From: a virus
Length of the DNA: 44,042 nt
Reading direction: 5' to 3' (one strand)
IMG/VR virus record: IMGVR_UViG_3300020470_000036
Coordinates: 1-44,042 of that record
A program made the translations under genes and the position numbers. This document shows, one piece after another, positions 23,641 through 33,073 of this stretch. Numbering within the stretch: the stretch's first letter is position 1; each line of letters opens with the position of its first letter. The notes below the pieces were generated by a model. That model was not told the DNA's origin and searched no databases. It saw only the letters and a list, made by a program, of their open reading frames with translations.

Positions 23641-25824
23641 ATGACAGCAGGAAGATTAGCCGCTGATAAACCAGGGGCAACCACAAATACAGTTTTATAC
23701 AAGTGTAATACCACTAGGAGTGGTAGTACTGTTTTAAATGTGTGTAACCAAGGTAGTGGATCAGCATCTTACAGAGCTGCACTTCGTGACTATGACCAAG
23801 TGCTTCATTTAGATGGTACCAATACATCCACATATAAACTTGTTAAAGGTAATCCTATAACAGGATATAAACTGAAACTGAATCCAGGTTTCCAAGATGC
23901 TAATGCTATACCAGGATCTCAGATAACAACTACTAATGGTGCTGAAGCAAAAATTCTTGATGTATTTAAACCAACTGCTGACGTTGTATTATACACACAA
24001 GTAAAAGAAATTAGTTTAACCAACCTACAGGCAGATAGTCTTGCTGGTACTCTCCAAGGTGGTGAAACATTAACTGGTGCAACTTCTGGATTAACTGCAA
24101 AGTATAGAGGATCTCAAGGTACTTCTCAGTTATACATTGAGTATACAGATATTCCTGCTAATGGCACACAGGTGCAGATCTCACGTAACACTGGTCTTGC
24201 CGATGGTATGTATCTTACTATTGGATCAGACGCTAACATAGGTGGTGAGGTTTCAACCATTAATGCTAGTGGTATTAATACTACTACCAACCAATTAACT
24301 ATTACCAGAAACCAACTTGGTACCACATCTGCTGCTATTAAGGCAGGTAGTAGAATCAATGCTTGGTCAGAATCCGCAACAACTACAACCATTGACGAGG
24401 GTGCAACCTATGTCGCTGGTGATACTACACTAACAGTTGCTGACTCTACTGGATTTGTATCTGGTGGTATTATTAAGATTGATAATGAATTACTAGAGAT
24501 TACAGATGTTGCAGGTAATGACCTAACTGTACAACGTAACAGATTTGGTACTGCTGATGTTGACCATAATAATGGTGCTAACGTTACTCTTTTAACAGAT
24601 AATGGTGTTTATCTCTTAAATTATTGGACAGAAGGTGAGTCATTCACTGGATCAGCATCTAACGCTACTGCTACATTTGAATTTGCAGTTGATACTGCTG
24701 CTACCATTCTAACCAAGTATGTTGTAACTGAAACTGGTGTTGCTGCTACCGATCATATCTATGTTGCATCTCCACAGTATGATATAGGTAGGACTTACAA
24801 GTATGACCTAGTGGATGCTAGTAACAACAACTATCCACTTAAATTCTCAGCAGATGATGCTGAAGGTACTAATGGGTCAGGTACTGAATATACTGCTGGA
24901 GTCAGTAAGGTAGGTACCGCAGGTACAGCAGGTGCATATACATCTATTGAAATTACATCTGATACTCAGACAAACTTATTTGTCTATGCAGACGGCACAC
25001 CTACAGGTGATACTCAAGGAATAGGTTTTAACACTTCTGTTAATGCTAACCCAGCATATGTAGAGGTATTCATTTATGACGTTGCTGGTGAACCATTAGT
25101 TGGTGGTGATACTTTCACTCTTAACGAAGTTACACAGACTGTTGAGAATGTTGGTGGTGTTACTCCTGGTCCTTATGGATTTGTCCAGCACTTTGATCAT
25201 GATACCTGTCACCTCAAGGTTACTCTAGGTGTAGGGTCTGAAGCATTTGCTTCTGGAGATCAATTCTATGATACTCCTACACTAAACAATGGTACCAGAA
25301 CAATGGCAACCGTAGTTAGTGGGAAAGCAATAGCACTTGATAGTGTAGGTGGTGCTGATGCATCAAGGACAGCAGGTACTTATACAAATATCTCACCTAA
25401 TGCTACTACTGGTAGTGGAGATCTAACCACAACGAAAGTTACTGTGGTAGTTGATGGATCGGGTGCAGCGACTGTAACTCTACTTAACGGTGGATTTGGA
25501 CATGCAGCAGCAAATACTCTTACTGTTAATGATTCTCAATTAGGTGGTGGTGGAGCTGCTAACCTCACATTTAATGTCGCAACTATTGGTGCTGCCGATG
25601 GTTTAGAGGCAGACACAACAGAAATATACAATGGAGAAGATTATCTTTTCTATGATAATGCTCTTGCGGGTAATACGACTGATAAGAATACATCTATTAT
25701 AGTGGGTCCTGGTCAGAACCTACTTGTATATTCTTCAGCAGCAGATCTTAGTTATGTTGTCAATGGATTTGAAACACAATCTGATGACTTCGAGGTGATA
25801 AACATGACTAAAATAAGCTTCTAA
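23641..25824 (+). CDS. Large virion structural protein with beta repeats
   Basis: A 727-residue, Thr/Gly/Asn/Asp-rich protein typical of cyanophage particles. It opens MTAGRLAADKPGATTNTVLYKC, with ASYRAALRDYDQVLHL soon after, a signature seen in several cyanomyovirus structural proteins. Residues about 175-320 hold two copies of a repeat: a strand such as ISRNTGLADGMYLTIG with a closing TRNQLGTTSAAIKAG, then VADSTGFVSGGIIKIDNELLEI with VQRNRFGTADVDHNNG. Later parts are long beta-rich segments. It ends with IIVGPGQNLLVYSS, a stretch compatible with a trimerising cap. No catalytic motif is seen. Its place between the two other fibre-like genes suggests a baseplate-attached or proximal fibre component. 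Confidence 0.75.
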   Translation: MTAGRLAADKPGATTNTVLYKCNTTRSGSTVLNVCNQGSGSASYRAALRDYDQVLHLDGTNTSTYKLVKGNPITGYKLKLNPGFQDANAIPGSQITTTNGAEAKILDVFKPTADVVLYTQVKEISLTNLQADSLAGTLQGGETLTGATSGLTAKYRGSQGTSQLYIEYTDIPANGTQVQISRNTGLADGMYLTIGSDANIGGEVSTINASGINTTTNQLTITRNQLGTTSAAIKAGSRINAWSESATTTTIDEGATYVAGDTTLTVADSTGFVSGGIIKIDNELLEITDVAGNDLTVQRNRFGTADVDHNNGANVTLLTDNGVYLLNYWTEGESFTGSASNATATFEFAVDTAATILTKYVVTETGVAATDHIYVASPQYDIGRTYKYDLVDASNNNYPLKFSADDAEGTNGSGTEYTAGVSKVGTAGTAGAYTSIEITSDTQTNLFVYADGTPTGDTQGIGFNTSVNANPAYVEVFIYDVAGEPLVGGDTFTLNEVTQTVENVGGVTPGPYGFVQHFDHDTCHLKVTLGVGSEAFASGDQFYDTPTLNNGTRTMATVVSGKAIALDSVGGADASRTAGTYTNISPNATTGSGDLTTTKVTVVVDGSGAATVTLLNGGFGHAAANTLTVNDSQLGGGGAANLTFNVATIGAADGLEADTTEIYNGEDYLFYDNALAGNTTDKNTSIIVGPGQNLLVYSSAADLSYVVNGFETQSDDFEVINMTKISF

Positions 25825-25830
25825 GAAGCA

Positions 25831-25838
25831 AATAAATA
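25831..25838 (+). promoter_or_regulatory. Late promoter before the 1190-residue protein
   Basis: AATAAATA, matching NATAAATA, lies 21 nt before the ATG at 25860 in the short gap after the preceding structural gene. Confidence 0.5.
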
Positions 25839-25859
25839 TATCAGTAGGATCATCAGGTA

Positions 25860-28800
25860 ATGGCACTTACTCGTCTTAAAAATATCATCACGTCGAGGAC
25901 TGGACGTATTATATACGTTAACCCCGACGATTTTGATGCATCGGATGCTTATGATAACCGAGGTAACTCTGCATTGCGTCCATTTAAGACGTTACAACGT
26001 GCATTCCTTGAGGTAGCAAGATTTTCATATAGAGTTGGACTTAGTAATGACGAATTTGACGCATTTAGTATATACCTCTATCCATCTGAATATGTAATTG
26101 ATAATAGACCTGGTATATCTGACTATAATCAGATACAACCATTTAATGAGAATAGTAACTTTGACCTTACCTCAGCATCTAACGAACTTTATAAATTCAA
26201 TTCAACTCGTGGTGGCGTTATCGTACCCAGAGGTTGTTCAGTTGTGGGATCCGACCTCAGAAGAACTAAGATTGTACCTAAGTATGTACCGTATCCAACA
26301 GTACAAGGATCATTAGGTATTACTGCTGCAAACGAACCAGTCCCTGCTGGTATATTCAAACTAACTGGTGGATGTTACTTCTGGCAGCAATCATTCTTTG
26401 ATGGAGATAATACAGGTGTATACTATCGTGATGATCTATCACAGATAGCACCAAACTTCTCACACCACAAACTCACATGTTTTGAGTTTGCTAATGTAGA
26501 AGACTTAGAGTTATATTACCAAAAGATATCAAAAGGATATGCTGTTATCCCTGACACCTCTGGTATACCTGCACAAGACCAAATGCAGGCGAGGGTTGAG
26601 GAAAACAGAATTGTAGGTCCTATATCTGATGAATTTGCAGTATCACAGATTATAAGAAATGGACAAACTGCAACAGCATTTACAGTCGATGAACTCGGTA
26701 ATCCGAAGAACCATGGATTCTCCGTGGGTGTCGCTGTTAATATATCTGGGGTTACTGGTCCTACTGACCAAGATGCTCTCCTCTATAATGGATCATTCTT
26801 GGTAACCAGTGCACAAGGTAACCAATTTACTTACCAGATGTCCGCAGAGCCGTCTGGTAACGCACTAGGTAACAACGTACTAGTCAAGGTCGAGATTGAT
26901 ACAGTTGACTCTGCTTCACCATATGTCTTCAACTGCTCGTTAAGATCAGTATGGGGTATAAATGGTATGCATGCTGACGGTAGTCAAGCAACAGGTTTCA
27001 AGTCAATGGTTGTTGCCCAGTTTACTGGAATATCGCTACAGAAAGATGACCGAGCGTTCGTTCTTTACAACCAAACTACTGGAGCGTATGAACCCCAAGC
27101 TGCGGGATCAGGTGCTCACATTAATGGCCTCGCCAAGTACCGAAAGGGATGGAGACATCGACACATCAAAGCATCAAATGACGCTTTCATCCAAGTCGTC
27201 TCTGTGTTCGCAGTCGGATTCGGAGATCATTTCTTCTCTGACAGTGGAGGAGACCTCTCGATTACCAACTCGAACTCAAACTTTGGTAACACTTCTCTCC
27301 GATCTAAAGGCTTTAAGGCAGCAGCATTTACGAAAGATAAAGCAGGGCAAATTACACATGTAATACCACCTAAGTCTTTGAGTGATGTCGAAGAGATTTC
27401 TATTAACTGGGTGACAGTTGATATCACTAAGACGAAGAGTGTTGCAGACCCAACAAAACTATTTCTCTACGGTTATACGGTAGAGACAGGCCGACCACCA
27501 AGTAAGGTGCAAGGATATACTATAGGTGCTAGAAGGGATGACGTTAATACCCCTGACAGACTATATGTTCTCCTTATTGCTTCTGGTGCGTCTGAACCTA
27601 CTACTCATTATGCAGATATTAACCCAAGTGGTACTACTGTAACAGGTACTAGAGCAGGTGATGATGAATCACCAATCAGGTGGGACAGCACAAATAGCCA
27701 GTGGTATATACAGGTAGATGGAGCACAGAATACCATCTATACTACACTACAGGCAAACAGTCTATATCAAAACCTTGGATTTACACCTACTACCTTTATA
27801 AGGAGGGTACCCGATGCTAGAAACTTGGTTGATAGGATATACAGGTATCGCTATGTACTTGATAAGGACGCATTTCCCGTACCTAGAGTTCCCATTACAG
27901 GTTTTGTTCTCCAACCACGAAGTAGTGAAACCAATAGTCCAGCATACAGCAAAACATATTACATATATGCTGTAGAGACTCAAACAGTATTTGAAAGAGG
28001 TGTAACTGACGGTGTATACTATCTGACGCTATTAAATGCCAGTGTATCTCCATCTACATCTAACTTTAATGATTTCGCATTCTCACAGGCAACAGTTGAT
28101 CTCTATCCTGCATTTGACAGAGACAACCCAGTAGCAGACCCAGCAGCATCTGTATCAATAGCAAGTAACGAGACTCTTGGAGTTGTTACTACTACTGACG
28201 GTGCATCTCCTACTCCTAATGAGGACACACAAAGATCTATCACTAAGGAAACATCTCAGTACTTCCTATTAGAATCTGAGAATAACTTAGGATATAATAC
28301 TACTTCAAACGTATTGAATGGTATCTCAGTTACAGCACGACTGGGTGATGCAGAAGATCGTAAGATCGCACTCAAACTGAATGCTGATAACTCGGTGCAG
28401 TCTCAACTTATAGAGTTAAGACGATACTCAATTCTAAGAGCATCAGGTCACACGTTTGAATACCTAGGATTTGGTCCAGGTAACTACTCAACTGCATTCC
28501 CATCTACACAGGTAGAAGTACTAACGCCAGCAGCAGTCAGACTATCACAGTCACTGAAAGAAGCAGCAGGTGTTGCATACTACTCTGGTGTTAACAGTGA
28601 TGGTGAGTTGTTTGTTGGTAACCAGGTTATCAACCCAGTTACAGGTCAGATCACTAACGAAGATATTGCTCAACTTAATGTGTTGGGTGAGGAAGGTACC
28701 ACTATTGAAACCTTCTCAGAGATTGTGCTTACCGATAAACTAACGGTTATTGGTGGTGCATCTAACCAGTTGGAATCTGTATTCTCTGGTCCTGTTACAT

Positions 28801-29432
28801 TCCAAAAGAAAGTAACATCACAGGATACCTTACAGACTCTAAACTTTACCTTATCTAACGATGATGGTACTGTTTTGAGGAATACATTCCTTGCTGAGGA
28901 TGATGGTACTGGAATACCTGTTACTACAGCAGGTGCTGCTTATAATAGTGGCGATATAGCATATAACGTAGACTGGACTCCAGGTACTTTCTTAGGATGG
29001 ATATATGATTCAGGTACTTGGTATAAGTTTGGATTAAGTGATACTGCACCTATTCAATCGGGTAGGTTCTCTGGTGTCACTCACTATGGTATTGGTGAAG
29101 CACCTGATGCTTTAAATAGAATGAGAATTACAGGTAACGTCACAGTTACAGGTGATATTGATGTATCAGGTAAGTATGGTTGTGCAGATAAGTATACTCT
29201 GGCAACTGGTGTTAATAATGGTAATAATGGAGTTATGTATTCTGGTGATGGTACGACGAATACCTTCGCTATATCTCCAGGACACACAGCATATTCTGTA
29301 ATAGTATTCTTGAATGGTGTTTGCCAAAGACCAGGAATTGACTACACAGTGTCATCTAACGCAGTTGACTTCTCAGTTGGTACAGTCCCACAAACAGGTG
29401 ATAACATTCAAATTCGTGAACTTGTTATCTAA
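25860..29432 (+). CDS. Giant virion protein, beta-helix-like, probable tail fibre or spike
   Basis: The longest gene in the window, 1190 residues. The N-terminus MALTRLKNIITSRTGRIIYV is the standard opening of a large cyanophage structural protein family. The next part (NSALRPFKTLQRAFLEVARF, IYLYPSEYVIDNRP) resembles the start of pectate-lyase-type right-handed beta-helices, and RGCSVVGSDLRRTKIVPKYV fits rungs of that helix. Middle regions are long beta-rich repeats. The last 80 residues hold a typical fibre end: GDGTTNTFAISPGH, VIVFLNGVCQRPGIDYTV and GDNIQIRELVI. A polysaccharide-binding or -cleaving role is possible through the beta-helix, but no active-site residues can be assigned. It is the likely main long adhesion protein, followed by smaller tip candidates. 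Confidence 0.75.
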   Translation: MALTRLKNIITSRTGRIIYVNPDDFDASDAYDNRGNSALRPFKTLQRAFLEVARFSYRVGLSNDEFDAFSIYLYPSEYVIDNRPGISDYNQIQPFNENSNFDLTSASNELYKFNSTRGGVIVPRGCSVVGSDLRRTKIVPKYVPYPTVQGSLGITAANEPVPAGIFKLTGGCYFWQQSFFDGDNTGVYYRDDLSQIAPNFSHHKLTCFEFANVEDLELYYQKISKGYAVIPDTSGIPAQDQMQARVEENRIVGPISDEFAVSQIIRNGQTATAFTVDELGNPKNHGFSVGVAVNISGVTGPTDQDALLYNGSFLVTSAQGNQFTYQMSAEPSGNALGNNVLVKVEIDTVDSASPYVFNCSLRSVWGINGMHADGSQATGFKSMVVAQFTGISLQKDDRAFVLYNQTTGAYEPQAAGSGAHINGLAKYRKGWRHRHIKASNDAFIQVVSVFAVGFGDHFFSDSGGDLSITNSNSNFGNTSLRSKGFKAAAFTKDKAGQITHVIPPKSLSDVEEISINWVTVDITKTKSVADPTKLFLYGYTVETGRPPSKVQGYTIGARRDDVNTPDRLYVLLIASGASEPTTHYADINPSGTTVTGTRAGDDESPIRWDSTNSQWYIQVDGAQNTIYTTLQANSLYQNLGFTPTTFIRRVPDARNLVDRIYRYRYVLDKDAFPVPRVPITGFVLQPRSSETNSPAYSKTYYIYAVETQTVFERGVTDGVYYLTLLNASVSPSTSNFNDFAFSQATVDLYPAFDRDNPVADPAASVSIASNETLGVVTTTDGASPTPNEDTQRSITKETSQYFLLESENNLGYNTTSNVLNGISVTARLGDAEDRKIALKLNADNSVQSQLIELRRYSILRASGHTFEYLGFGPGNYSTAFPSTQVEVLTPAAVRLSQSLKEAAGVAYYSGVNSDGELFVGNQVINPVTGQITNEDIAQLNVLGEEGTTIETFSEIVLTDKLTVIGGASNQLESVFSGPVTFQKKVTSQDTLQTLNFTLSNDDGTVLRNTFLAEDDGTGIPVTTAGAAYNSGDIAYNVDWTPGTFLGWIYDSGTWYKFGLSDTAPIQSGRFSGVTHYGIGEAPDALNRMRITGNVTVTGDIDVSGKYGCADKYTLATGVNNGNNGVMYSGDGTTNTFAISPGHTAYSVIVFLNGVCQRPGIDYTVSSNAVDFSVGTVPQTGDNIQIRELVI

Positions 29433-29435
29433 ATA
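29428..29435 (+). promoter_or_regulatory. Weak late promoter before the 289-residue fibre protein
   Basis: TCTAAATA overlaps the preceding stop and lies 19 nt before the next ATG. The second base deviates from NATAAATA, so strength is uncertain. Confidence 0.35.
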
Positions 29436-29454
29436 GTATAAAAGAAGGATACCT

Positions 29455-30324
29455 ATGTCCACCAAAATTATAGGAAATCAGATTGATGCGACTACACGTG
29501 CCATAATGGAGGCACTACAGGTAACCGAGCAATTAAACCTTCCTAACCTTAACCAAACTCAAGTTACTGCCTTAGGCACACCTGCCTATGGTACTCTCGT
29601 GTACAATAGTACCGAGGACATGGCACAGATCTATAAACAAGATGCTGCTCAAGGTGTCCCAGGTTGGACAGACGTAGGTGGAGGAGGTCCATCAGTTGGT
29701 GAGAATAGTATAATCAGGACTAATGGTACTACTATTGCAGAAAATTTAACTATAGGTCCAGTTGCTAACGGTGGTGTGGAATTCACCAACGGTTTCAGTG
29801 CAGGTCCAATAACTATTGCGAACGGATATACTGTTACCATTGAGAATGGTGCTTCATGGAATATAATTGGTGGTGACGATCAGATGTCACTTGAAGTTGC
29901 CGATATTATGACCGTAGATGCCAAGGTCACTGGTTGGTTACACTTCTCAGAGACTAAGGAAGGAATAACATATTATAATACTACTGGTGGTATTACTCAC
30001 AACTGGAATAATAATAATACTATTTGGTTAACTAAAGAGGGTGGTGGTAACTTTACACTCAACTTAACCAATGTCCCTACAGGTGAAGGTTTAGGATTAG
30101 GATTTACAATAGTAATAGAAGATCAAGGTGGTACTGGAATACCTTCTACATTCCAAATAGATGGTGTCACCCATGATGTACAATGGGCTGGTGGATCACA
30201 ACCTAGTCATAGTAATAAGTATTGTGTAGTTTCATTTGCTATAATTGATAAGTCACCTAACCCAGGAACAAATCCACCGCAGAGTATGATCGTACTCGGA
30301 TCTGCGGGTAACTATGATCAATAG
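29455..30324 (+). CDS. Fibre-associated structural protein
   Basis: A 289-residue protein with an AAGGAT ribosome-binding sequence. It starts MSTKIIGNQIDATTRAIMEA, then LPNLNQTQVTALGTPAYGTL followed by VYNSTEDMAQIYKQ, a module frequent in phage fibre and receptor-binding proteins (a short strand pair that displays a Trp- and Gly-rich turn). Residues 85-140 are beta repeats (LTIGPVANGGVEFTNGF, ITIANGYTVTIENG), and the second half (WLHFSETKEGITYYNTTGG, NFTLNLTNVPTGEG) looks like a jelly-roll-like carbohydrate-binding domain. No enzyme residues were found. It lies between the giant fibre and the fibrinogen-like protein and is probably a distal fibre part. Confidence 0.7.
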   Translation: MSTKIIGNQIDATTRAIMEALQVTEQLNLPNLNQTQVTALGTPAYGTLVYNSTEDMAQIYKQDAAQGVPGWTDVGGGGPSVGENSIIRTNGTTIAENLTIGPVANGGVEFTNGFSAGPITIANGYTVTIENGASWNIIGGDDQMSLEVADIMTVDAKVTGWLHFSETKEGITYYNTTGGITHNWNNNNTIWLTKEGGGNFTLNLTNVPTGEGLGLGFTIVIEDQGGTGIPSTFQIDGVTHDVQWAGGSQPSHSNKYCVVSFAIIDKSPNPGTNPPQSMIVLGSAGNYDQ

Positions 30325-30334
30325 GAGGTGACCA

Positions 30335-31141
30335 GTGGCTACTAAATTTGGAATGTCAGGTAGAACAAATCCTCTTACTGCTGGACTAGGTGGCATGGGA
30401 TCTGGTGCTGGTGGCGGTGGAGGAGGCGGTGGTGTCCCTATAGGCACAACCCAAGGTAATCCTGCTTCCAATGCAGTACAGATAAGAGATTCAGGACAGA
30501 GTGCAGAAGGAGCATATTGGATTAGTTTACCTAATGTAGGTACAACACAGATATATTGTGCACCATCTAGTAGTTTTGCTGGTGGTGGGTGGATGCTTGC
30601 ATGGAAGTGTACAAGAGGTAGTAGATTCCCATTTGGATCTAGTTACTGGACATCGACTAATACATATAGGGAGACAGATATGTCTCGGAGTGATTCAGAT
30701 GCTAAGTATCACACCTATAACTATTACTCATGTTCAGATGTATTAGCAATTTTCCCTGACCTTAATAACGGTGGCCAAGCATCAGGATATGGTGGTGGTT
30801 GGAGTTGGTATCAACCAAATATTAATATGACAATGAGGTCAAGACTACAGTCACAGTATCAGATCAGTGGTAACCCACGTGGTCAGAATATGTGGCAAGG
30901 ATCTGGATTCTCATCACAAGGTGGTCATCAGTGGTATGGTTTCTACTATACATTTGGTGGACACTCTACTAATACTAGATGGGGATTTGGTTGGAATAAC
31001 GAGGGTGGTCCTGGATCTAATGATGTTATATCTGGTATAGGACTACAACGTAGTGGTACCTCAGCAGGTGACCATATATACTGTTGTCAAAACTATACTG
31101 GTGTCAACAGGACAATACGTGCGGAGATTTGGGTAAGATGA
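30335..31141 (+). CDS. Fibrinogen-like receptor-binding protein candidate
   Basis: A 268-residue protein with GTG start preceded by AGGAGGT. Residues 1-20 are an attachment segment, followed by an eight-Gly hinge (AGGGGGGGGVPIG). After this, GAYWISLPNVGTTQIYCAP and GGGWMLAWKCTRG reproduce the opening of a fibrinogen-related domain (G-x-Y-x-I…Q-x-Y-C…GGGW). The rest is rich in aromatic residues, Ser and Gly (SYWTSTNTYRETDMSRSDSD, GGWSWYQPNINM), with a C-terminal GDHIYCCQNYTGVNRTIRAEIWVR-like end containing a Cys pair. Fibrinogen-like domains usually bind sugars or acetyl groups, so it may recognise host lipopolysaccharide. The match is by pattern and would need a profile search. Confidence 0.65.
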   Translation: MATKFGMSGRTNPLTAGLGGMGSGAGGGGGGGGVPIGTTQGNPASNAVQIRDSGQSAEGAYWISLPNVGTTQIYCAPSSSFAGGGWMLAWKCTRGSRFPFGSSYWTSTNTYRETDMSRSDSDAKYHTYNYYSCSDVLAIFPDLNNGGQASGYGGGWSWYQPNINMTMRSRLQSQYQISGNPRGQNMWQGSGFSSQGGHQWYGFYYTFGGHSTNTRWGFGWNNEGGPGSNDVISGIGLQRSGTSAGDHIYCCQNYTGVNRTIRAEIWVR

Positions 31142-31398
31142 CTTATGAAAATTATGTCACATTTGCTAAACAATGGGAGACCAACTCAGCAGGTGCTCAC
31201 ATAAATGCTTATGCCAAATTGATTGGTGATGAAATAGCAAAGGTCAAGTCTGGACAACAGACTATTGAGCAATTTGCTGCTGCTGTTGATGAATTGCCAG
31301 ATGGTACGTATGGCACTGGAACTAATACAAATCCTAAGGGAGAAGCATCAGCATTAAATTATATTAGGGATAGAATTATACATTACTATCCTGATTAA
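31138..31398 (+). CDS. Small helical protein in the fibre cluster
   Basis: An 86-residue protein starting MTYENYVTFAKQWETNSAG at 31138, overlapping the preceding stop as ATGA; an in-frame ATG at 31084 lies within the preceding gene and was rejected. It is mainly helical (HINAYAKLIGDEIAKVKSG, TIEQFAAAVDELPDG) with a Gly/Thr-rich turn and a C-terminal helix (ASALNYIRDRIIHYYPD). No family was recognised. Its coupling to the fibrinogen-like gene and placement before the adhesins suggest a fibre chaperone or a structural partner, but this rests only on position. Confidence 0.65.
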   Translation: MTYENYVTFAKQWETNSAGAHINAYAKLIGDEIAKVKSGQQTIEQFAAAVDELPDGTYGTGTNTNPKGEASALNYIRDRIIHYYPD

Positions 31399-31401
31399 TA
31401 T

Positions 31402-31409
31402 TATAAATA
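31402..31409 (+). promoter_or_regulatory. Late promoter before adhesin 1
   Basis: A perfect TATAAATA lies 22 nt before the ATG, followed by a strong ribosome-binding sequence GGAGGT (31414-31419). Confidence 0.65.
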
Positions 31410-31431
31410 CTTTGGAGGTCTAAAGAATAAC

Positions 31432-32241
31432 ATGGCACAGTTAAATCTGGGAGCTATTAAAGATTTAGGAGGAGTTGGTGGATTCACCTTCGCTTCAGGA
31501 GGTATCACAGCTAACGGTAGTTTGACTGTAACTGACATTCAGATTGATGGTACCATTGCTGGATCTTCAGGATATGTACTTCCAAACCCTTCAGGTAATA
31601 CCGATCAATATATTTCTAACAACGGATCTGCTCTAACATGGGGTAGTATTTCAGTTGCATCAGGAGTCAGATCTATGCAGGTCTGGACTTCTAATGGTAC
31701 GTGGTATAAACCATCTGGTGTTGGTACTATAATGGTAACCGTAACAGGTGCAGGTGGAGGAGGTTCAGGATATAGTGAAGGTGGCGGTTCTGGGGGTACT
31801 GCTCAGAGACAGATTGATGTTACTAATGTTTCGTCAGTATCAGTCACAGTAGGTAATCCAGGTGGTGGAACAAATTATAGTGGATGTGGTGGTGGAGGTA
31901 ATTCTTCTTCATTCGGATCATATTGTTCAGCATCGGGAGGATATGGTGCCAACTGTCGTCAGGGACGTGCAGGTGGTATCGGAGGCAACGGTTCAGGTGG
32001 ATCGTTAAATGTCTATGGAGGTGGTGGTGAAGGTCACGGATCACACTACATGTATGGTTCTCATTCATGTGGTTCTAGTTACTGGGGTGGTAGTCAACCA
32101 TCAAGTCACCAGCAAAACAACTACGCTCACAGACATCAATCACACTGTGCTTGGGGTGCAGGTGGAAATGGATGCCAGTTCTATGGTCGAGGTGCTAGAG
32201 GACGTGAAGGTGTCGTCGTAGTCCATGAGTTCTACGGATAA
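31432..32241 (+). CDS. Glycine-rich tail-tip adhesin, copy 1
   Basis: A 269-residue protein in two parts. Residues 1-80 are a virion-attachment domain with short strands (LNLGAIKDLGGVGGF, SLTVTDIQIDGTIAGS) shared with the next two genes. After RSMQVWTSNGTWYKP begins a glycine-rich domain: TGAGGGGSGYSEGGGSGG, NPGGGTNYSGCGGGGN, GGYGANCRQGRAGGIGGNG and a C-terminal GARGREGVVVVHEFYG. Such motifs resemble the polyglycine-helix adhesins at T-even fibre tips (gp38 type), where loops between Gly runs set receptor specificity. The segment about 200-255 (YMYGSHSCGSSYWGG, CAWGAGGNGCQFYGR) is the part that differs most from the other copies. First of three tandem paralogues. Confidence 0.78.
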   Translation: MAQLNLGAIKDLGGVGGFTFASGGITANGSLTVTDIQIDGTIAGSSGYVLPNPSGNTDQYISNNGSALTWGSISVASGVRSMQVWTSNGTWYKPSGVGTIMVTVTGAGGGGSGYSEGGGSGGTAQRQIDVTNVSSVSVTVGNPGGGTNYSGCGGGGNSSSFGSYCSASGGYGANCRQGRAGGIGGNGSGGSLNVYGGGGEGHGSHYMYGSHSCGSSYWGGSQPSSHQQNNYAHRHQSHCAWGAGGNGCQFYGRGARGREGVVVVHEFYG

Positions 32242-32244
32242 ATA
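32237..32244 (+). promoter_or_regulatory. Late promoter before adhesin 2
   Basis: GATAAATA overlaps the adhesin 1 stop and lies 19 nt before the next ATG. Confidence 0.55.
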
Positions 32245-32263
32245 AAACAGGATTAGTTGACCT

Positions 32264-33073
32264 ATGTCAAAACTTAAAGTATCTGCTATTAAAGATTTAA
32301 CTGGGGCTAATGGATTCATGCTTGCTGGTGGTACAATCACTGCAACCACGACTCTATCAGTCTCAGATATTACTATTAATGGCACCATTACAGGAGGATC
32401 AACATACATTGTCCCTGCTCAAGGGGGTAATGAAGGTAAAGCACTGAGATCTACTGGTAGTGGATTTGCTTGGTCGTCAGTCTCTGCTGGGTCAGGAATA
32501 AGATCCATGCAAGTCTGGACATCAAATGGTACTTGGAATAAACCTGCTGATGTAGGATCTATCATCGTCACTGTTATAGGTGCTGGTGGTGGAGGATCAG
32601 GATATAATGAATCAGGTGGTTCAGGAGGAATGTCAGAAAGAGTTATTGACGTTTCTAATGTATCTTCGGTATCTGTCACGATAGGAAATCCAGGAGGTGG
32701 TACTAGTTACTCAGGATGTGGTGGTAATGGAAACTCATCATCATTCGGTAGTTATTGCAGTGCATCTGGAGGATACGGTGCAAACTGTCGTCAAGGTAGA
32801 GCAGGAGGTATAGGTGGTAATGGTTCAGGTGGTAACCTAAACGTCTACGGAGGTGGAGGTGCTGGTCATGGATCATATTGGGCATGGGGATGTCACCAAG
32901 GTGGTACCTCATTCATGGGTGGTTCACAACCTTCAAGTCACCAGCAATGTGATTATGCTCATAGACACCAATCCCACGCAGCGTGGGGTGCTGGCGGTAA
33001 CGGTGCTAGACACGGTTGTCGTGGAGCAAGAGGTCGTGAAGGTGTCGTTGTTGTTCAGGAGTTCTACGGATGA
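32264..33073 (+). CDS. Glycine-rich tail-tip adhesin, copy 2
   Basis: A 269-residue paralogue of adhesin 1 with the same attachment part (KLKVSAIKDLTGANGF, LSVSDITINGTITGG) and glycine-rich part (IGAGGGGSGYNESGGSGG, GGYGANCRQGRAGGIGGNG, GARGREGVVVVQEFYG). The variable segment here reads YWAWGCHQGGTSFMGG, QQCDYAHRHQSH and ARHGCRGARG, clearly changed from copy 1, while the Gly-rich core is almost identical in protein. The DNA of the shared core differs at many third codon positions, so the copies are not recent duplicates. It has its own late promoter and overlaps copy 3 by 4 nt. Possibly an alternative receptor binder or a partner in a mixed tip. Confidence 0.78.
   Translation: MSKLKVSAIKDLTGANGFMLAGGTITATTTLSVSDITINGTITGGSTYIVPAQGGNEGKALRSTGSGFAWSSVSAGSGIRSMQVWTSNGTWNKPADVGSIIVTVIGAGGGGSGYNESGGSGGMSERVIDVSNVSSVSVTIGNPGGGTSYSGCGGNGNSSSFGSYCSASGGYGANCRQGRAGGIGGNGSGGNLNVYGGGGAGHGSYWAWGCHQGGTSFMGGSQPSSHQQCDYAHRHQSHAAWGAGGNGARHGCRGARGREGVVVVQEFYG

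Noticed and set aside
22294-29432. Enzyme activity (depolymerase) for the beta-helix-like fibre proteins
   Set aside because: No catalytic residues could be assigned; the beta-helix shape alone does not support an enzyme call.
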